In this document: one piece after another, positions 50,360 to 58,578 of the stretch
Numbering within the stretch: the first letter of the stretch is position 1
Layout: each line of letters opens with the position of its first letter
Assembly (NCBI GenBank): GCA_900315565.1
Contig: OMZS01000005.1
Coordinates: 1 to 64,000 of the forward strand
DNA from: an uncultured Prevotellaceae bacterium
GTDB lineage: Bacteria > Bacteroidota > Bacteroidia > Bacteroidales > Bacteroidaceae
Direction: 5' to 3'
DNA: 64,000 bases
Made by a program: the position numbers and the translations under genes
The notes under the pieces: generated by a model
What the model saw: the letters and a program-made list of their open reading frames with translations, nothing else
The model's database searches: none
What the model was told of the DNA's origin: nothing

Positions 50360-52909
50360 TTAGAGTTTGATGGAATCATCGTTCTTGTTACCGTAGTTGC
50401 TCTTACGGTAGTTGCCATAGCCATAACCGCCATACACACTGCCGTAACCATAACGTCCGTAGCCATAGCTGCCGTAGCGACCGTAGCCGTAACGTCCGTA
50501 GCGTCCGTAGCCATACTGAGCATAGCGTCCGTACTTGCCGTAGCCATAGTAGTAGCCATACTTCTTCTTCGACATGTCGATACCATTGATGACGATGGCA
50601 ATGTTGGGAAGCTTCTGTGATTGGCCGAGGTTGTTGATAAGACCGAAGTTTGACTTCGGCGTGTAGTCGGCACGACACATAAAGATGGTAGCATCGGCAA
50701 TACGGCCAATCTGCAGCGTATCGGTTACCAGACCAACAGGAGCGGTATCGATGAGCACATAGTCGTACTTTTCTTTGAGCAACTCAATCACCTTGTCGAG
50801 CGAAGGACGCTCTACCAACTCCGACGGGTTGGGAGGGATAGGACCGGCCAGCAGCAGGTCGAGGTTGGCGTGAACTCCAGAACTCAGTATCTGTGAGTTG
50901 ACATCAGCCCATGTGGGATCATCGAGTGCCAACAGCGGCGTAATACCGTGGTGATGGTCCTCAATTTCGAACAGCTCTGCCAAACGAGGTTTACGAATGT
51001 CAAGACCAATCAGCACCACGCGCTTGCCCAACAGGGCATAGCTGACAGCCAGGTTGGCAGCGTTGAACGTCTTACCTTCACCCGAAGTTGAAGAGGTGAA
51101 CATGATAACCTTCTGGTGCTCCTTCAGCATGAAGTTGACATTGGTACGCATCGAGCGGAACACTTCCTCCATCTGGTTGTTAGTGTTCTCGTGTACCACG
51201 ATGTCGGCCTTGGTCTTGGCAGTCTCGCTGGCCACCGGCACATCGGCAATGATGGGCAGACGGGTAAGTCGTGCCACGTCGTCGTGTCCTTCGATGCGGT
51301 AGTTGAGGAATTTCACCAGGAACAATATCAGCGCAGGAATGAGCAGACCTGCGAGAATGGCAATGAGCAGAATAATCTGGCGTTTGGGACTGATCTGACC
51401 GAGCATCTGAGGTGTGTCGAGCAGCTTTCCCTTGTCGGCCGTGGCAGCCAAAGATATGGAGTTCTCCTCACGTTTCTGCAAGAGCATCAGATAAAGACCC
51501 GATTTCACTTCCTGCTGACGGCCAATCTGGGTCAGGATGCGTTCCTGCTCAGGTGTCTGTGCAATCTGGCTGCTGTATTTGCCAGCCTGAGAGGCAATAC
51601 TGCTACGACGGATTTCCAAACCACGACGTGCCTGGTTCAGAGCCTGACGGATAGAGCTGCTAAGTGTTTCGAGTTGTGCAGTTAGCGGTGTCACCGTTGG
51701 GCTGTTTTCTGCAGCTGAGCGGAGCAGACGGTTGCGCTCCATCACAATTTCGTTGTACTTGTTGATGAGCGATGTGGCGGCACCGTCCTGAATACCGATG
51801 TTGGCGGGCAACAGCTGATATTTGTTCACAGGATTATCAATTTCCTGGGTCATGCTGTTGAGCAGCTGGATCTGCGTGCTGGCGTCGGCCAATCGCTGTT
51901 CGAACTCATTAGAATTGTTAACAGCTTGTCCAGCGTTGATGCGCAGTTCTACCATTCGGTTCTGTTTCTTGTAGCTCTCGATGGCACCTTCGGTAGAGCC
52001 CAACTCATTGTTAATCTTCTCCAGACGGCTGTTGATGAACTCCTCGGTGCGGATGGCCACCTGGTTCTTGTCCTCGTTGGCCTGTCGGTTATAAACCACA
52101 GCAAGCTGTTTTAGGTAATCAGCGGCTCGTTGAGGAATCTCGTCGGTGAAAATCAGACGGGCAATTGAAGTGGTCTTCGACGACTGTGCCACGCTCAGTC
52201 CCCCTGCATACTTATAGGCAGCAATGGCGGGCGATTGGATGGTGACCAGCTCGGCATCGCCGTTCGACATGGGCTTCGAGGTGTTGGCTGTGAAGTAAAT
52301 TACACCGGCACCTGTACCAATGGTCGAAGGCAGAGCGTTGAAAGTTTTGTCGATAGTGTAGGGGCCGCGCTGGCCGCCGTTGGCCAGCGGGACAAAATAG
52401 CTACCCGTGACATGATAACCGTTCTTCTCTTTTTCAATGCGCAGTTGAATGGGGCTGGTCAGTCGTTCGATGTGGATGCGGTCCACGTCAACACTGACAG
52501 GCTGGTTCTTGTACATCAGCTTGTCAACCACTTTGCCTTCCGACTTGTACGTGACATACAGTTTGAGGTCGCGCACGGCCTGAGTAGCCAGCGAGCGCGA
52601 TGCCAAGATTTCCATCTCGTTGTCGATACCGTAGTTGCTGGTCAGCATGCCGAGATTGTTCATGTCGAATGAGCTGCGCGCACGGCCACTGTTGTTCTCG
52701 TCCTTAATCAGCAGTTTAGCCGTGGCCTGATAGATGGGCGTGGCATAACGCAGATAGAGGAAAGCCAACCCGAGGCAAAGCAGCACGGAGAGTACGAACC
52801 ATTTCCAATTCAGGATAACCGTCATCAGAATGGCTTGAAGGTCAAAAAACGATCTCTCGTCTTCCTCTTGTTGGATGTTTTCCAATTCCAGGTTTTTGTT
52901 TTCTTCCAT
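50360..52909 (-). CDS. wzc: Wzc-type polysaccharide co-polymerase / BY-kinase
   Basis: 849 residues. An N-terminal transmembrane segment (~30-54), a periplasmic Wzz/GNVR region with long coiled coils (~60-510), a second transmembrane segment (~515-540), then a cytoplasmic tyrosine-kinase domain with Walker A SSTSGEGKTFNAANLAVSYA near 605, Walker A' VVLIGLDIRKPRLAELF and Walker B YDYVLIDTAPVGLVTDTL near 720. The C-terminal ~65 residues are a Tyr/Gly/Arg-rich tail (KYGYYYGYGKYGRYAQYGYG and more) with over 20 tyrosines, the likely autophosphorylation cluster. It controls polymer length and export. No Wza-like export protein or cognate phosphatase is in this window. Confidence 0.95.
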   Translation of the reverse strand: MEENKNLELENIQQEEDERSFFDLQAILMTVILNWKWFVLSVLLCLGLAFLYLRYATPIYQATAKLLIKDENNSGRARSSFDMNNLGMLTSNYGIDNEMEILASRSLATQAVRDLKLYVTYKSEGKVVDKLMYKNQPVSVDVDRIHIERLTSPIQLRIEKEKNGYHVTGSYFVPLANGGQRGPYTIDKTFNALPSTIGTGAGVIYFTANTSKPMSNGDAELVTIQSPAIAAYKYAGGLSVAQSSKTTSIARLIFTDEIPQRAADYLKQLAVVYNRQANEDKNQVAIRTEEFINSRLEKINNELGSTEGAIESYKKQNRMVELRINAGQAVNNSNEFEQRLADASTQIQLLNSMTQEIDNPVNKYQLLPANIGIQDGAATSLINKYNEIVMERNRLLRSAAENSPTVTPLTAQLETLSSSIRQALNQARRGLEIRRSSIASQAGKYSSQIAQTPEQERILTQIGRQQEVKSGLYLMLLQKREENSISLAATADKGKLLDTPQMLGQISPKRQIILLIAILAGLLIPALILFLVKFLNYRIEGHDDVARLTRLPIIADVPVASETAKTKADIVVHENTNNQMEEVFRSMRTNVNFMLKEHQKVIMFTSSTSGEGKTFNAANLAVSYALLGKRVVLIGLDIRKPRLAELFEIEDHHHGITPLLALDDPTWADVNSQILSSGVHANLDLLLAGPIPPNPSELVERPSLDKVIELLKEKYDYVLIDTAPVGLVTDTLQIGRIADATIFMCRADYTPKSNFGLINNLGQSQKLPNIAIVINGIDMSKKKYGYYYGYGKYGRYAQYGYGRYGRYGYGRYGSYGYGRYGYGSVYGGYGYGNYRKSNYGNKNDDSIKL

Positions 52910-53042
52910 TTTTTATTATTAATTATTGTTGTTGTTTCCTTAATTATAGTGATATGTGGCTAATGGGCAACTTGGATTAAATATGACTAAAAAATAATAT
53001 AAAGACCTATAAGTCCCCATACGGCACATCATCCTCTTTGGC

Positions 53043-53912
53043 TTATTCTGAAATCCTCAGCAGATACTTGCCATAGTCGTTTTTTGCCATGGGCTGTGCC
53101 AGCTGGCGCAGTTGCTCTTTCGATATCCAGCCGCGCTTGTAAGCTATTTCCTCAAGACAGGCTATTTTCAGTCCCTGACGCTTCTCAATCACCTCGATAA
53201 AGGTGCTGGCCTCCGACAGACTGTCGTGAGTGCCCGTGTCGAGCCATGCAAATCCGCGCTTGAAAGTCTGCACCTTCAGTTGCTGGCGCTTCAGATACTC
53301 CTGGTTGACAGTCGTTATCTCAAGTTCGCCTCGTGCGCTCGGCTTGATGTGCTTGGCTATTTCCACAACGCTGTTGGGGTAGAAATACAGTCCCACCACG
53401 GCGTAATTACTCTTGGGCTGCTGGGGTTTTTCTTCAATGCTGAGGCAGTTGCCGTCGGCATCAAATTCGGCCACGCCGTAGCGTTCAGGGTCGCTCACCC
53501 AGTAACCAAACACGGTGGCTTTGTTGTCGGCCGCATCAGCCACGGCCTGTCGCAACAGTCCGGTGAAACCGGCGCCGTGGAAAATGTTGTCGCCCAGCAC
53601 AAGGCAAACGCTGTCGTCACCGACAAACTGCTCGCCAATGATGAAAGCCTGTGCCAGACCGTCGGGTGAGGGTTGTTCGGCATACTCGAAGCTGACGCCC
53701 AACTCACTGCCGTCGCCCAGCAGACGTCGGAATCCAGGCAGGTCGTGGGGGGTGGAAATAATGAGAATTTCCCTGATACCCGCCAACATCAGCACCGATA
53801 TCGGATAGTATATCATGGGCTTGTCGAAGATGGGAATCAGTTGCTTGCTGATGCCTTTCGTAATAGGGTAGAGGCGGGTTCCGGAACCACCTGCTAAAAC
53901 AATACCTTTCAT
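53043..53912 (-). CDS. rmlA: Glucose-1-phosphate thymidylyltransferase
   Basis: A 289-residue nucleotidyltransferase that makes dTDP-glucose from dTTP and glucose-1-phosphate. It has the signature [20 protein letters not shown], then [32 protein letters not shown] (metal site), [20 protein letters not shown] and [20 protein letters not shown]. Short-form RmlA length. It is 133 bp upstream of wzc on the same strand. It feeds the dTDP-aminosugar module at 29453-31897. A TACCTTTG -7 box lies at 53941-53934 without an exact -33 partner. Confidence 0.95.
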   Translation of the reverse strand: MKGIVLAGGSGTRLYPITKGISKQLIPIFDKPMIYYPISVLMLAGIREILIISTPHDLPGFRRLLGDGSELGVSFEYAEQPSPDGLAQAFIIGEQFVGDDSVCLVLGDNIFHGAGFTGLLRQAVADAADNKATVFGYWVSDPERYGVAEFDADGNCLSIEEKPQQPKSNYAVVGLYFYPNSVVEIAKHIKPSARGELEITTVNQEYLKRQQLKVQTFKRGFAWLDTGTHDSLSEASTFIEVIEKRQGLKIACLEEIAYKRGWISKEQLRQLAQPMAKNDYGKYLLRISE

Positions 53913-54233
53913 CTATTTTGCAAAATTTGTGTGCAAAGGTAGTAATATTATTTGAATCTTCCTATATATTCGCGCGTTTTTTTTACGCTTTTTCAGCAAA
54001 GTTCACCTTTTCGCAGATGAATTCGCCGCTGTCATTTCATGTGCTTTGCTGTGTTCCATACCTGGCACAGGTGTAGGTGTGCTCAGACCCTGTCAAAATG
54101 GACATGAAAATTGGTGGAAAGTGCCCTTAGTAGGACGAAAACTAAAAATATCTGCAACAAAATGACCATTAAGTGGAAAAAATGCACTACCTTTGCAGCT
54201 CAAACATTTATTCATCAAATTTTTATATTTATC
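53913..54233. other. 321-bp divergent spacer
   Basis: Between rmlA (minus) and the plus-strand gene at 54234. It holds a minus-strand TACCTTTG box (53941-53934) and a plus-strand TACCTTTG box (54188-54195), each close to its gene. Nothing else was recognised. Confidence 0.6.
54188..54195 (+). promoter_or_regulatory. -7 box (TACCTTTG) of the 54234 gene
   Basis: TACCTTTG followed by CAGC matches the Bacteroidetes -7 consensus. It lies 38 bp before the start codon. No TTTG is seen 19-21 bp upstream. Confidence 0.6.
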
Positions 54234-54857
54234 ATGAGCTTTTTATCAAAATTGTTTGGAAAGAAAACAGCTGAAGAACATAAAATCGGCGGCATGGAAG
54301 ACTACATGACGCTTATCCGTGTGTATTTTCAGGCTGCGCTTGCCGCACAGCTGGGCATCACTAATCTGGCCATGCTCCCCGACCTGCGCACCTACAAGCA
54401 GAAACTGCACGTGCCAACCGTGAACAACAAACTGGGCGTGGGCGAACGCAACCACTGCAAAAAGATGTTGCAGAGCCTGTATAACACGGGAGACGATTTC
54501 TTCAAAGAAATAGACCAAAGCATCCGCAAAAACTGCCGCAAACTGCAAGATGTGCAAGTATATCTCCTGCAATTCCAGAATTTTTCGCAAGACATGATGA
54601 TGCTTACGGGCAACTTGATGAAGTTCAAGCTCCGTCTGCCTGGATTCTTCAAGAGCGCGCTCTACACCATGACCGAGAAAACCGTGAACGACATCTTCAA
54701 CAAGAACGATTACAAAGATGCTGGCGTGCTGAAGACCGTTGCCGCCGTGCGCCAATATAACCATCGGCTGGGCTTCTCGCAGAAATGGATTACCGACTTT
54801 GTTTATCAGGTAGTGATGCTGGCCAAGAAAGAGCCCAAGCCCAAGCAGAACCAGTAA
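54234..54857 (+). CDS. Conserved-looking Bacteroidetes protein of unknown function
   Basis: 207 residues, soluble, rich in helix-forming and basic residues. I start at the ATG at 54234 (SFLSKLFGKKTAEEHKIGGM), preceded by a -7 box, not at an upstream ATG at 54111 that precedes the promoter. Visible segments: DYMTLIRVYFQAALAAQLGI, LQDVQVYLLQFQNFSQDMMM, LTGNLMKFKLRLPGFFKSAL and GFSQKWITDFVYQVVMLAKK, ending in a Lys/Pro/Gln tail. The N-terminal SFLSKLFGKK may bind the membrane as an amphipathic helix. I do not recognise the family. It precedes the ZapA operon. Confidence 0.75.
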   Translation: MSFLSKLFGKKTAEEHKIGGMEDYMTLIRVYFQAALAAQLGITNLAMLPDLRTYKQKLHVPTVNNKLGVGERNHCKKMLQSLYNTGDDFFKEIDQSIRKNCRKLQDVQVYLLQFQNFSQDMMMLTGNLMKFKLRLPGFFKSALYTMTEKTVNDIFNKNDYKDAGVLKTVAAVRQYNHRLGFSQKWITDFVYQVVMLAKKEPKPKQNQ

Positions 54858-54904
54858 AAAATCTCTAATTAATCCACGTAAGCGACAAGAAATGAGCAAA
54901 ATAT

Positions 54905-54935
54905 TTTGGCGAATCAAAAGTTTTTGCTAAATTTG
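54905..54935 (+). promoter_or_regulatory. Bacteroidetes-type promoter of the zapA operon
   Basis: TTTG (54905-54908), exactly 19 bp, then TAAATTTG (54928-54935). Transcription should begin about 10-12 nt before the start codon at 54954. Confidence 0.85.
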
Positions 54936-54953
54936 TCGCCAAATTGTAATCGT

Positions 54954-55247
54954 ATGGACAACACTGAGAAAACCATAACGCTGTTTACTACCCGTGTGAG
55001 GCAGCTGATTCTCCAATTCAACGAAGTGAAAAAGGAGAATCAGGAGCTTTACGACATGGTGGGACAGCGCGATGAAGAAATCAAGCAGCTCAAGGCGCAG
55101 CTCACTCAGACCCAGAACGATTACAACTCTCTGAAAATGGCAAAAATGCTCGAAATCACCGACGGAGATCTTGAAACCGCCCAAAAGCGAGTGGCCAAAC
55201 TTATCAGAGAGGTTAACAAATGTATCACACTTTTGAGTGAAAAGTAA
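54954..55247 (+). CDS. Small coiled-coil protein next to ZapA (ZapB-like in form)
   Basis: 97 residues, almost entirely a heptad-rich coiled coil: LFTTRVRQLILQFNEVKKEN, QELYDMVGQRDEEIKQLKAQ, LTQTQNDYNSLKMAKMLEI. The end DLETAQKRVAKLIREVNKCI is conserved-looking. I start at the ATG at 54954, just after a perfect promoter; an earlier ATG at 54906 lies inside the promoter. It is 18 bp before zapA, and similar small coiled-coil proteins precede ZapA in Bacteroidetes. A role at the division ring is inferred from position only. Confidence 0.8.
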   Translation: MDNTEKTITLFTTRVRQLILQFNEVKKENQELYDMVGQRDEEIKQLKAQLTQTQNDYNSLKMAKMLEITDGDLETAQKRVAKLIREVNKCITLLSEK

Positions 55248-55265
55248 AACTTAAACACCGGAGTG

Positions 55266-55565
55266 ATGGCTGACGAGAAAACAAAGCGACAGATAAGATT
55301 GCATTTTTACGACACCGACATGTCTTTCCGGGTCTCCTCGCAAGAAGAAGAGGCTCTCTATCGGCGCGCGGCAAAGCTTATCGACAGCACCGTAAATACA
55401 TACGCCAAATCGTACAAAGGCAAAATGAGCGAAAAACAAATCCTCTATTCTGCCATGCTCGTTATTGCGCTCAAGGCTGAGCGCGGTGACGACCGTAACG
55501 ACACGACACCGTATGAAAATATTCTCAACAAGCTCACCGGTGAGATAGAGGAAGCACTGAAATGA
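55266..55565 (+). CDS. zapA: Cell division protein ZapA
   Basis: A 99-residue ZapA-family protein that bundles FtsZ filaments at the division site. The N-terminal globular part has RQIRLHFYDTDMSFRVSSQE, EEALYRRAAKLIDSTVNTYA follows, and a C-terminal helix includes QILYSAMLVIALKAERGDD. Start: ATG at 55266 or the GTG just before it. It is in an operon with the coiled-coil gene upstream; the RNase Y gene follows after 34 bp. Confidence 0.88.
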   Translation: MADEKTKRQIRLHFYDTDMSFRVSSQEEEALYRRAAKLIDSTVNTYAKSYKGKMSEKQILYSAMLVIALKAERGDDRNDTTPYENILNKLTGEIEEALK

Positions 55566-55599
55566 GAATATTTAACAACCTAATCTTTTATATTTAATA

Positions 55600-57132
55600 A
55601 TGATATATGTGATAATTGCAGTAGCTGCGCTCCTGGTGGGCGGGGCTATTGGATACTTGATTTTCAGATATGTAATCAAGGGAAAATACAACGAAATGAT
55701 GGACGCTGCCAACAAAGAGGCAGAAGTGTTGAAAGAGAAAAAGCTGCTTGAAGTGAAGGAGAAATTCCTGAACAAAAAAGCCGAACTCGAAAAAGAGGTA
55801 CAACAGCGAAACTCTAAAATCCAACAGAGTGAGAACCGCCTGAAGCAGCGTGAAATCAGCCTCAATCAGCGACAGGAGGAGCTGGGACGTCGCAAACAAG
55901 ATGTGGAACAGCAGCAGCAGCGCGTCGATAACGAGAAGAAGCTCCTACAGATCAAGCACGACGAACTGGAGAAAATGCAGAATCAGGAGCGTGCAAAACT
56001 CGAAGAACTCTCAGGACTGAGCGCCGAGGAAGCCAAAAACCGTCTGGTGGAAAGTCTGAAGGATGAGGCCCGCACCGATGCTGCCAGCTACATCAACGAA
56101 ATTATGGACGAGGCCAAACTCAATGCTAACGCTCAGGCCAAGAAAATTGTCATTCAGACCATTCAGCGTGTGGCCACTGAGACAGCCATAGAAAACTCGG
56201 TCAGCGTGTTCCATATCGACAACGACGAGGTGAAAGGCCGCATCATCGGCCGTGAAGGTCGAAACATCCGCGCTTTGGAGGCTGCAGCTGGCGTGGAAAT
56301 TGTGGTTGACGACACTCCTGAGGCCATTGTTATCAGCGGCTTCGACCCCATTCGCCGTGAGGTTTGCCGACTGGCACTCCACCAGCTCGTGGCTGATGGC
56401 CGCATCCATCCTGCCCGCATTGAAGAGGTGGTGGCCAAGGTGAAAAAACAACTTGAAAACGAAATCATCGAGACGGGTAAGCGCACCGCCATCGACCTTG
56501 GCATTCATGGTCTGCACCCCGAACTCATCCGCATCATTGGTAAGATGAAATATCGCAGCAGCTATGGTCAGAACCTGCTGCAGCATGCCCGTGAGACTGC
56601 TAACCTCTGTGCTGTTATGGCTTCGGAGCTTGGCCTGAATCCCAAGAAAGCCAAACGTGCCGGACTGTTGCACGATATTGGTAAAGTGCCCGATGAGGAA
56701 AGCGAATTGCCACACGCACTCTATGGAGCCAAGATTGCAGAGAAGTTCAAGGAGAAACCTGATATCTGCAACGCCATTGGTGCCCACCACGACGAGATGG
56801 AAATGAATACGCTTCTGGCACCCATCGTACAAGTGTGCGATGCCATCAGTGGTGCCCGTCCGGGTGCCCGTCGCGAAATTGTTGAGGCTTACATCAAACG
56901 TCTTAATGACTTGGAAGCCATAGCAATGAGCTATCCTGGCGTAACCAAGACTTATGCTATTCAGGCCGGTCGCGAACTGCGTGTTATTGTCGGTGCCGAC
57001 AAGATGGACGATGCCGAGACCGAGGCTCTCAGCGGCGAAATTGCCACCAAGATTCAGAACGAAATGACCTATCCCGGTCAGGTGAAGATTACTGTGATTC
57101 GCGAGACTCGCAGCGTGGCTTACGCCAAATAG
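55600..57132 (+). CDS. rny: Ribonuclease Y
   Basis: 510 residues, the usual length. An N-terminal membrane anchor ([20 protein letters not shown]), a long charged coiled coil to ~residue 200 ([20 protein letters not shown]), a KH domain ([33 protein letters not shown]) and an HD domain with [20 protein letters not shown] and [14 protein letters not shown] near residue 350. It is an endoribonuclease that starts mRNA turnover at the membrane. A strong terminator follows at 57191. Confidence 0.97.
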   Translation: MIYVIIAVAALLVGGAIGYLIFRYVIKGKYNEMMDAANKEAEVLKEKKLLEVKEKFLNKKAELEKEVQQRNSKIQQSENRLKQREISLNQRQEELGRRKQDVEQQQQRVDNEKKLLQIKHDELEKMQNQERAKLEELSGLSAEEAKNRLVESLKDEARTDAASYINEIMDEAKLNANAQAKKIVIQTIQRVATETAIENSVSVFHIDNDEVKGRIIGREGRNIRALEAAAGVEIVVDDTPEAIVISGFDPIRREVCRLALHQLVADGRIHPARIEEVVAKVKKQLENEIIETGKRTAIDLGIHGLHPELIRIIGKMKYRSSYGQNLLQHARETANLCAVMASELGLNPKKAKRAGLLHDIGKVPDEESELPHALYGAKIAEKFKEKPDICNAIGAHHDEMEMNTLLAPIVQVCDAISGARPGARREIVEAYIKRLNDLEAIAMSYPGVTKTYAIQAGRELRVIVGADKMDDAETEALSGEIATKIQNEMTYPGQVKITVIRETRSVAYAK

Positions 57133-57190
57133 GCAGAGCTGGTAAGCGTTGTTTGGCATTGTTTTTCATTTACTTGCCAATAATAATCCA

Positions 57191-57238
57191 CAACGGCGGC
57201 TCCACATTTTTGAGGTGTGGAGCCGCCGTTGAGTTTTT
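57191..57238. terminator. Rho-independent terminator after rny
   Basis: A 16-bp perfect GC-rich stem, CAACGGCGGCTCCACA / TGTGGAGCCGCCGTTG, with a 9-nt loop followed by AGTTTTTT. It also lies just beyond the end of the convergent AAA ATPase gene and may serve both. Confidence 0.95.
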
Positions 57239-57272
57239 TGTTGAGGAATGTATTTATTCGTGAAAACGCTGT

Positions 57273-58400
57273 CTATATCAGCTTTTCTATCCAGATTCTG
57301 AGCAGTGGGTCAGAAACGGAGAAATTCCTGCTGTTTTCTGTAATCAGATCGAAGTCAAGAAGTTTTTTTGCGGCTGATTGCACAGCGCTGGCCGATTTTA
57401 GGTGGTGGCGTTTCACAAAGGCAGAAGACGTGATACGCGAAGAGTTACCTTCGCTGGCAATGGCATAAAGTAGTTCTTTTTGTTGTTCTGTGATATAGGA
57501 TAAAAGTTCTTGTAAGCGTTTCTCATTCTGTTGGAGGAGCATGTCGGAGAATCTTTCCATATCCTTTGTTGTACAGTTCTCCCCCTCCTCCAAGTTTGCA
57601 AAGGCATCGTGAAATAGTTTTTGGGTGTACATTGTGATGCCCTCATACTTTTCATAGACCCATTCAATGGCTTCTTTCTCTATGCTTTTGCCCGCATTCT
57701 GAAAGTGGTGGCAAACAAACTCTGTATAAATCTTCAGGTCGATAGGTTCCAGTTGCAGAAGTGTTGCACTTTGGAAGAATGGACGTTTGTCAGAGAAGAA
57801 CATCTCGTTCATAATGCGTCGTTCGCTGCCGGCAAAGATAAAGTTGGTATTCGTTAGCTTCTGAATGTGCCCTCGTAACATAGCCTCCATATTTACTCCT
57901 TGGTATTTTAATATTTGCTGAAACTCGTCGATGGCAACAATGCACGGTTTGCCTGCATTTTCCAGATACGAAAATATTTCTTCGAGAGTATATTCGGGCA
58001 TGTTGATTTGTCCAAGTTTAATGTCAAATGTGGGAACACCTGCAACAGGATCAAATCCAAAGCTGCCACTAAGTGAACGTAGATAGGCTGTAAATAGTTT
58101 CATCAGCCGATCGTTTCGTTTTGCGACAGTCTTGAAAACAGCACTTCCCAGTTCGAGAATGAACTCTTGAAATGAAGTGGTGTGTAGGATGTCAATGGAC
58201 ACTGTGATATAGTTTTCCTGAATGGCTTTTTTGTTAAAGCAGTGGTAAATTAAGCCTGTCTTACCCACTCGGCGGGGAGAGGTAAGTACTACGTTCTCTT
58301 GGTTGGTCATGCATTTTACAAGCATGTTACTTTCTGACACACGGTCGCAAAACAGCTCGTTGGGTATGGCAGGACTGAGGACAAAAGGGTTTCTTTTCAT
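57273..58400 (-). CDS. AAA+ ATPase of the archaeal-ATPase-like group
   Basis: 375 residues from the ATG at 58400 (KRNPFVLSPAIPNELFCDRV); a start further upstream would place the promoter inside the gene. Walker A is TSPRRVGKTGLIYHC near residue 40 and Walker B PCIVAIDEFQQIL near 150, with the sensor-like FIFAGSERRIMNEMF near 187. The C-terminal part has a winged-helix look (ITSSAFVKRHHLKSASAVQS, AAKKLLDFDLITE) ending FSVSDPLLRIWIEKL. This group is multicopy in Bacteroidetes and of unknown function; a P-loop plus helix-turn-helix layout suggests a regulatory or stress NTPase. The promoter overlaps a perfect inverted repeat. Confidence 0.85.
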   Translation of the reverse strand: MKRNPFVLSPAIPNELFCDRVSESNMLVKCMTNQENVVLTSPRRVGKTGLIYHCFNKKAIQENYITVSIDILHTTSFQEFILELGSAVFKTVAKRNDRLMKLFTAYLRSLSGSFGFDPVAGVPTFDIKLGQINMPEYTLEEIFSYLENAGKPCIVAIDEFQQILKYQGVNMEAMLRGHIQKLTNTNFIFAGSERRIMNEMFFSDKRPFFQSATLLQLEPIDLKIYTEFVCHHFQNAGKSIEKEAIEWVYEKYEGITMYTQKLFHDAFANLEEGENCTTKDMERFSDMLLQQNEKRLQELLSYITEQQKELLYAIASEGNSSRITSSAFVKRHHLKSASAVQSAAKKLLDFDLITENSRNFSVSDPLLRIWIEKLI

Positions 58401-58432
58401 TGTCTGAACGATTTGGTTTGTTGTTTCGGAGG

Positions 58433-58464
58433 CAAAAATACAAAGAAAAAACAAATTATGCAAA
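58433..58464 (-). promoter_or_regulatory. Promoter of the AAA ATPase gene
   Basis: On the minus strand TTTG (58464-58461) is followed after 20 bp by TATTTTTG (58440-58433), a Bacteroidetes-type promoter. The -33 element lies inside one arm of the 27-bp inverted repeat, so a protein bound there would compete with RNA polymerase. Confidence 0.7.
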
Positions 58465-58508
58465 TAAAATTATGTTGTCAGCATAATTTTATTTGCATAA
58501 TTTGTTTT
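58448..58508. promoter_or_regulatory. Perfect 27-bp inverted repeat with 7-bp spacer
   Basis: The left arm 58448-58474 and right arm 58482-58508 are exact reverse complements; the core reads ATTATGCAAATAAAATTATG, spacer TTGTCAG. It is AT-rich, lacks a trailing T-run specific to one strand, and covers the -33 region of the ATPase promoter. Confidence 0.92.
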
Positions 58509-58578
58509 ATCCCTTCTTGTATTATTGAAAAACCTATTGATAATAGATTCTTAAATTAGGCAGGAAAAGGATTGGGAC

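Noticed and set aside
50403..50709. Ser/Met/Thr-rich and Leu/Arg-rich open frames over the wzc 3' end
   Set aside because: They are out-of-frame readings of the Tyr/Gly repeat region of wzc.
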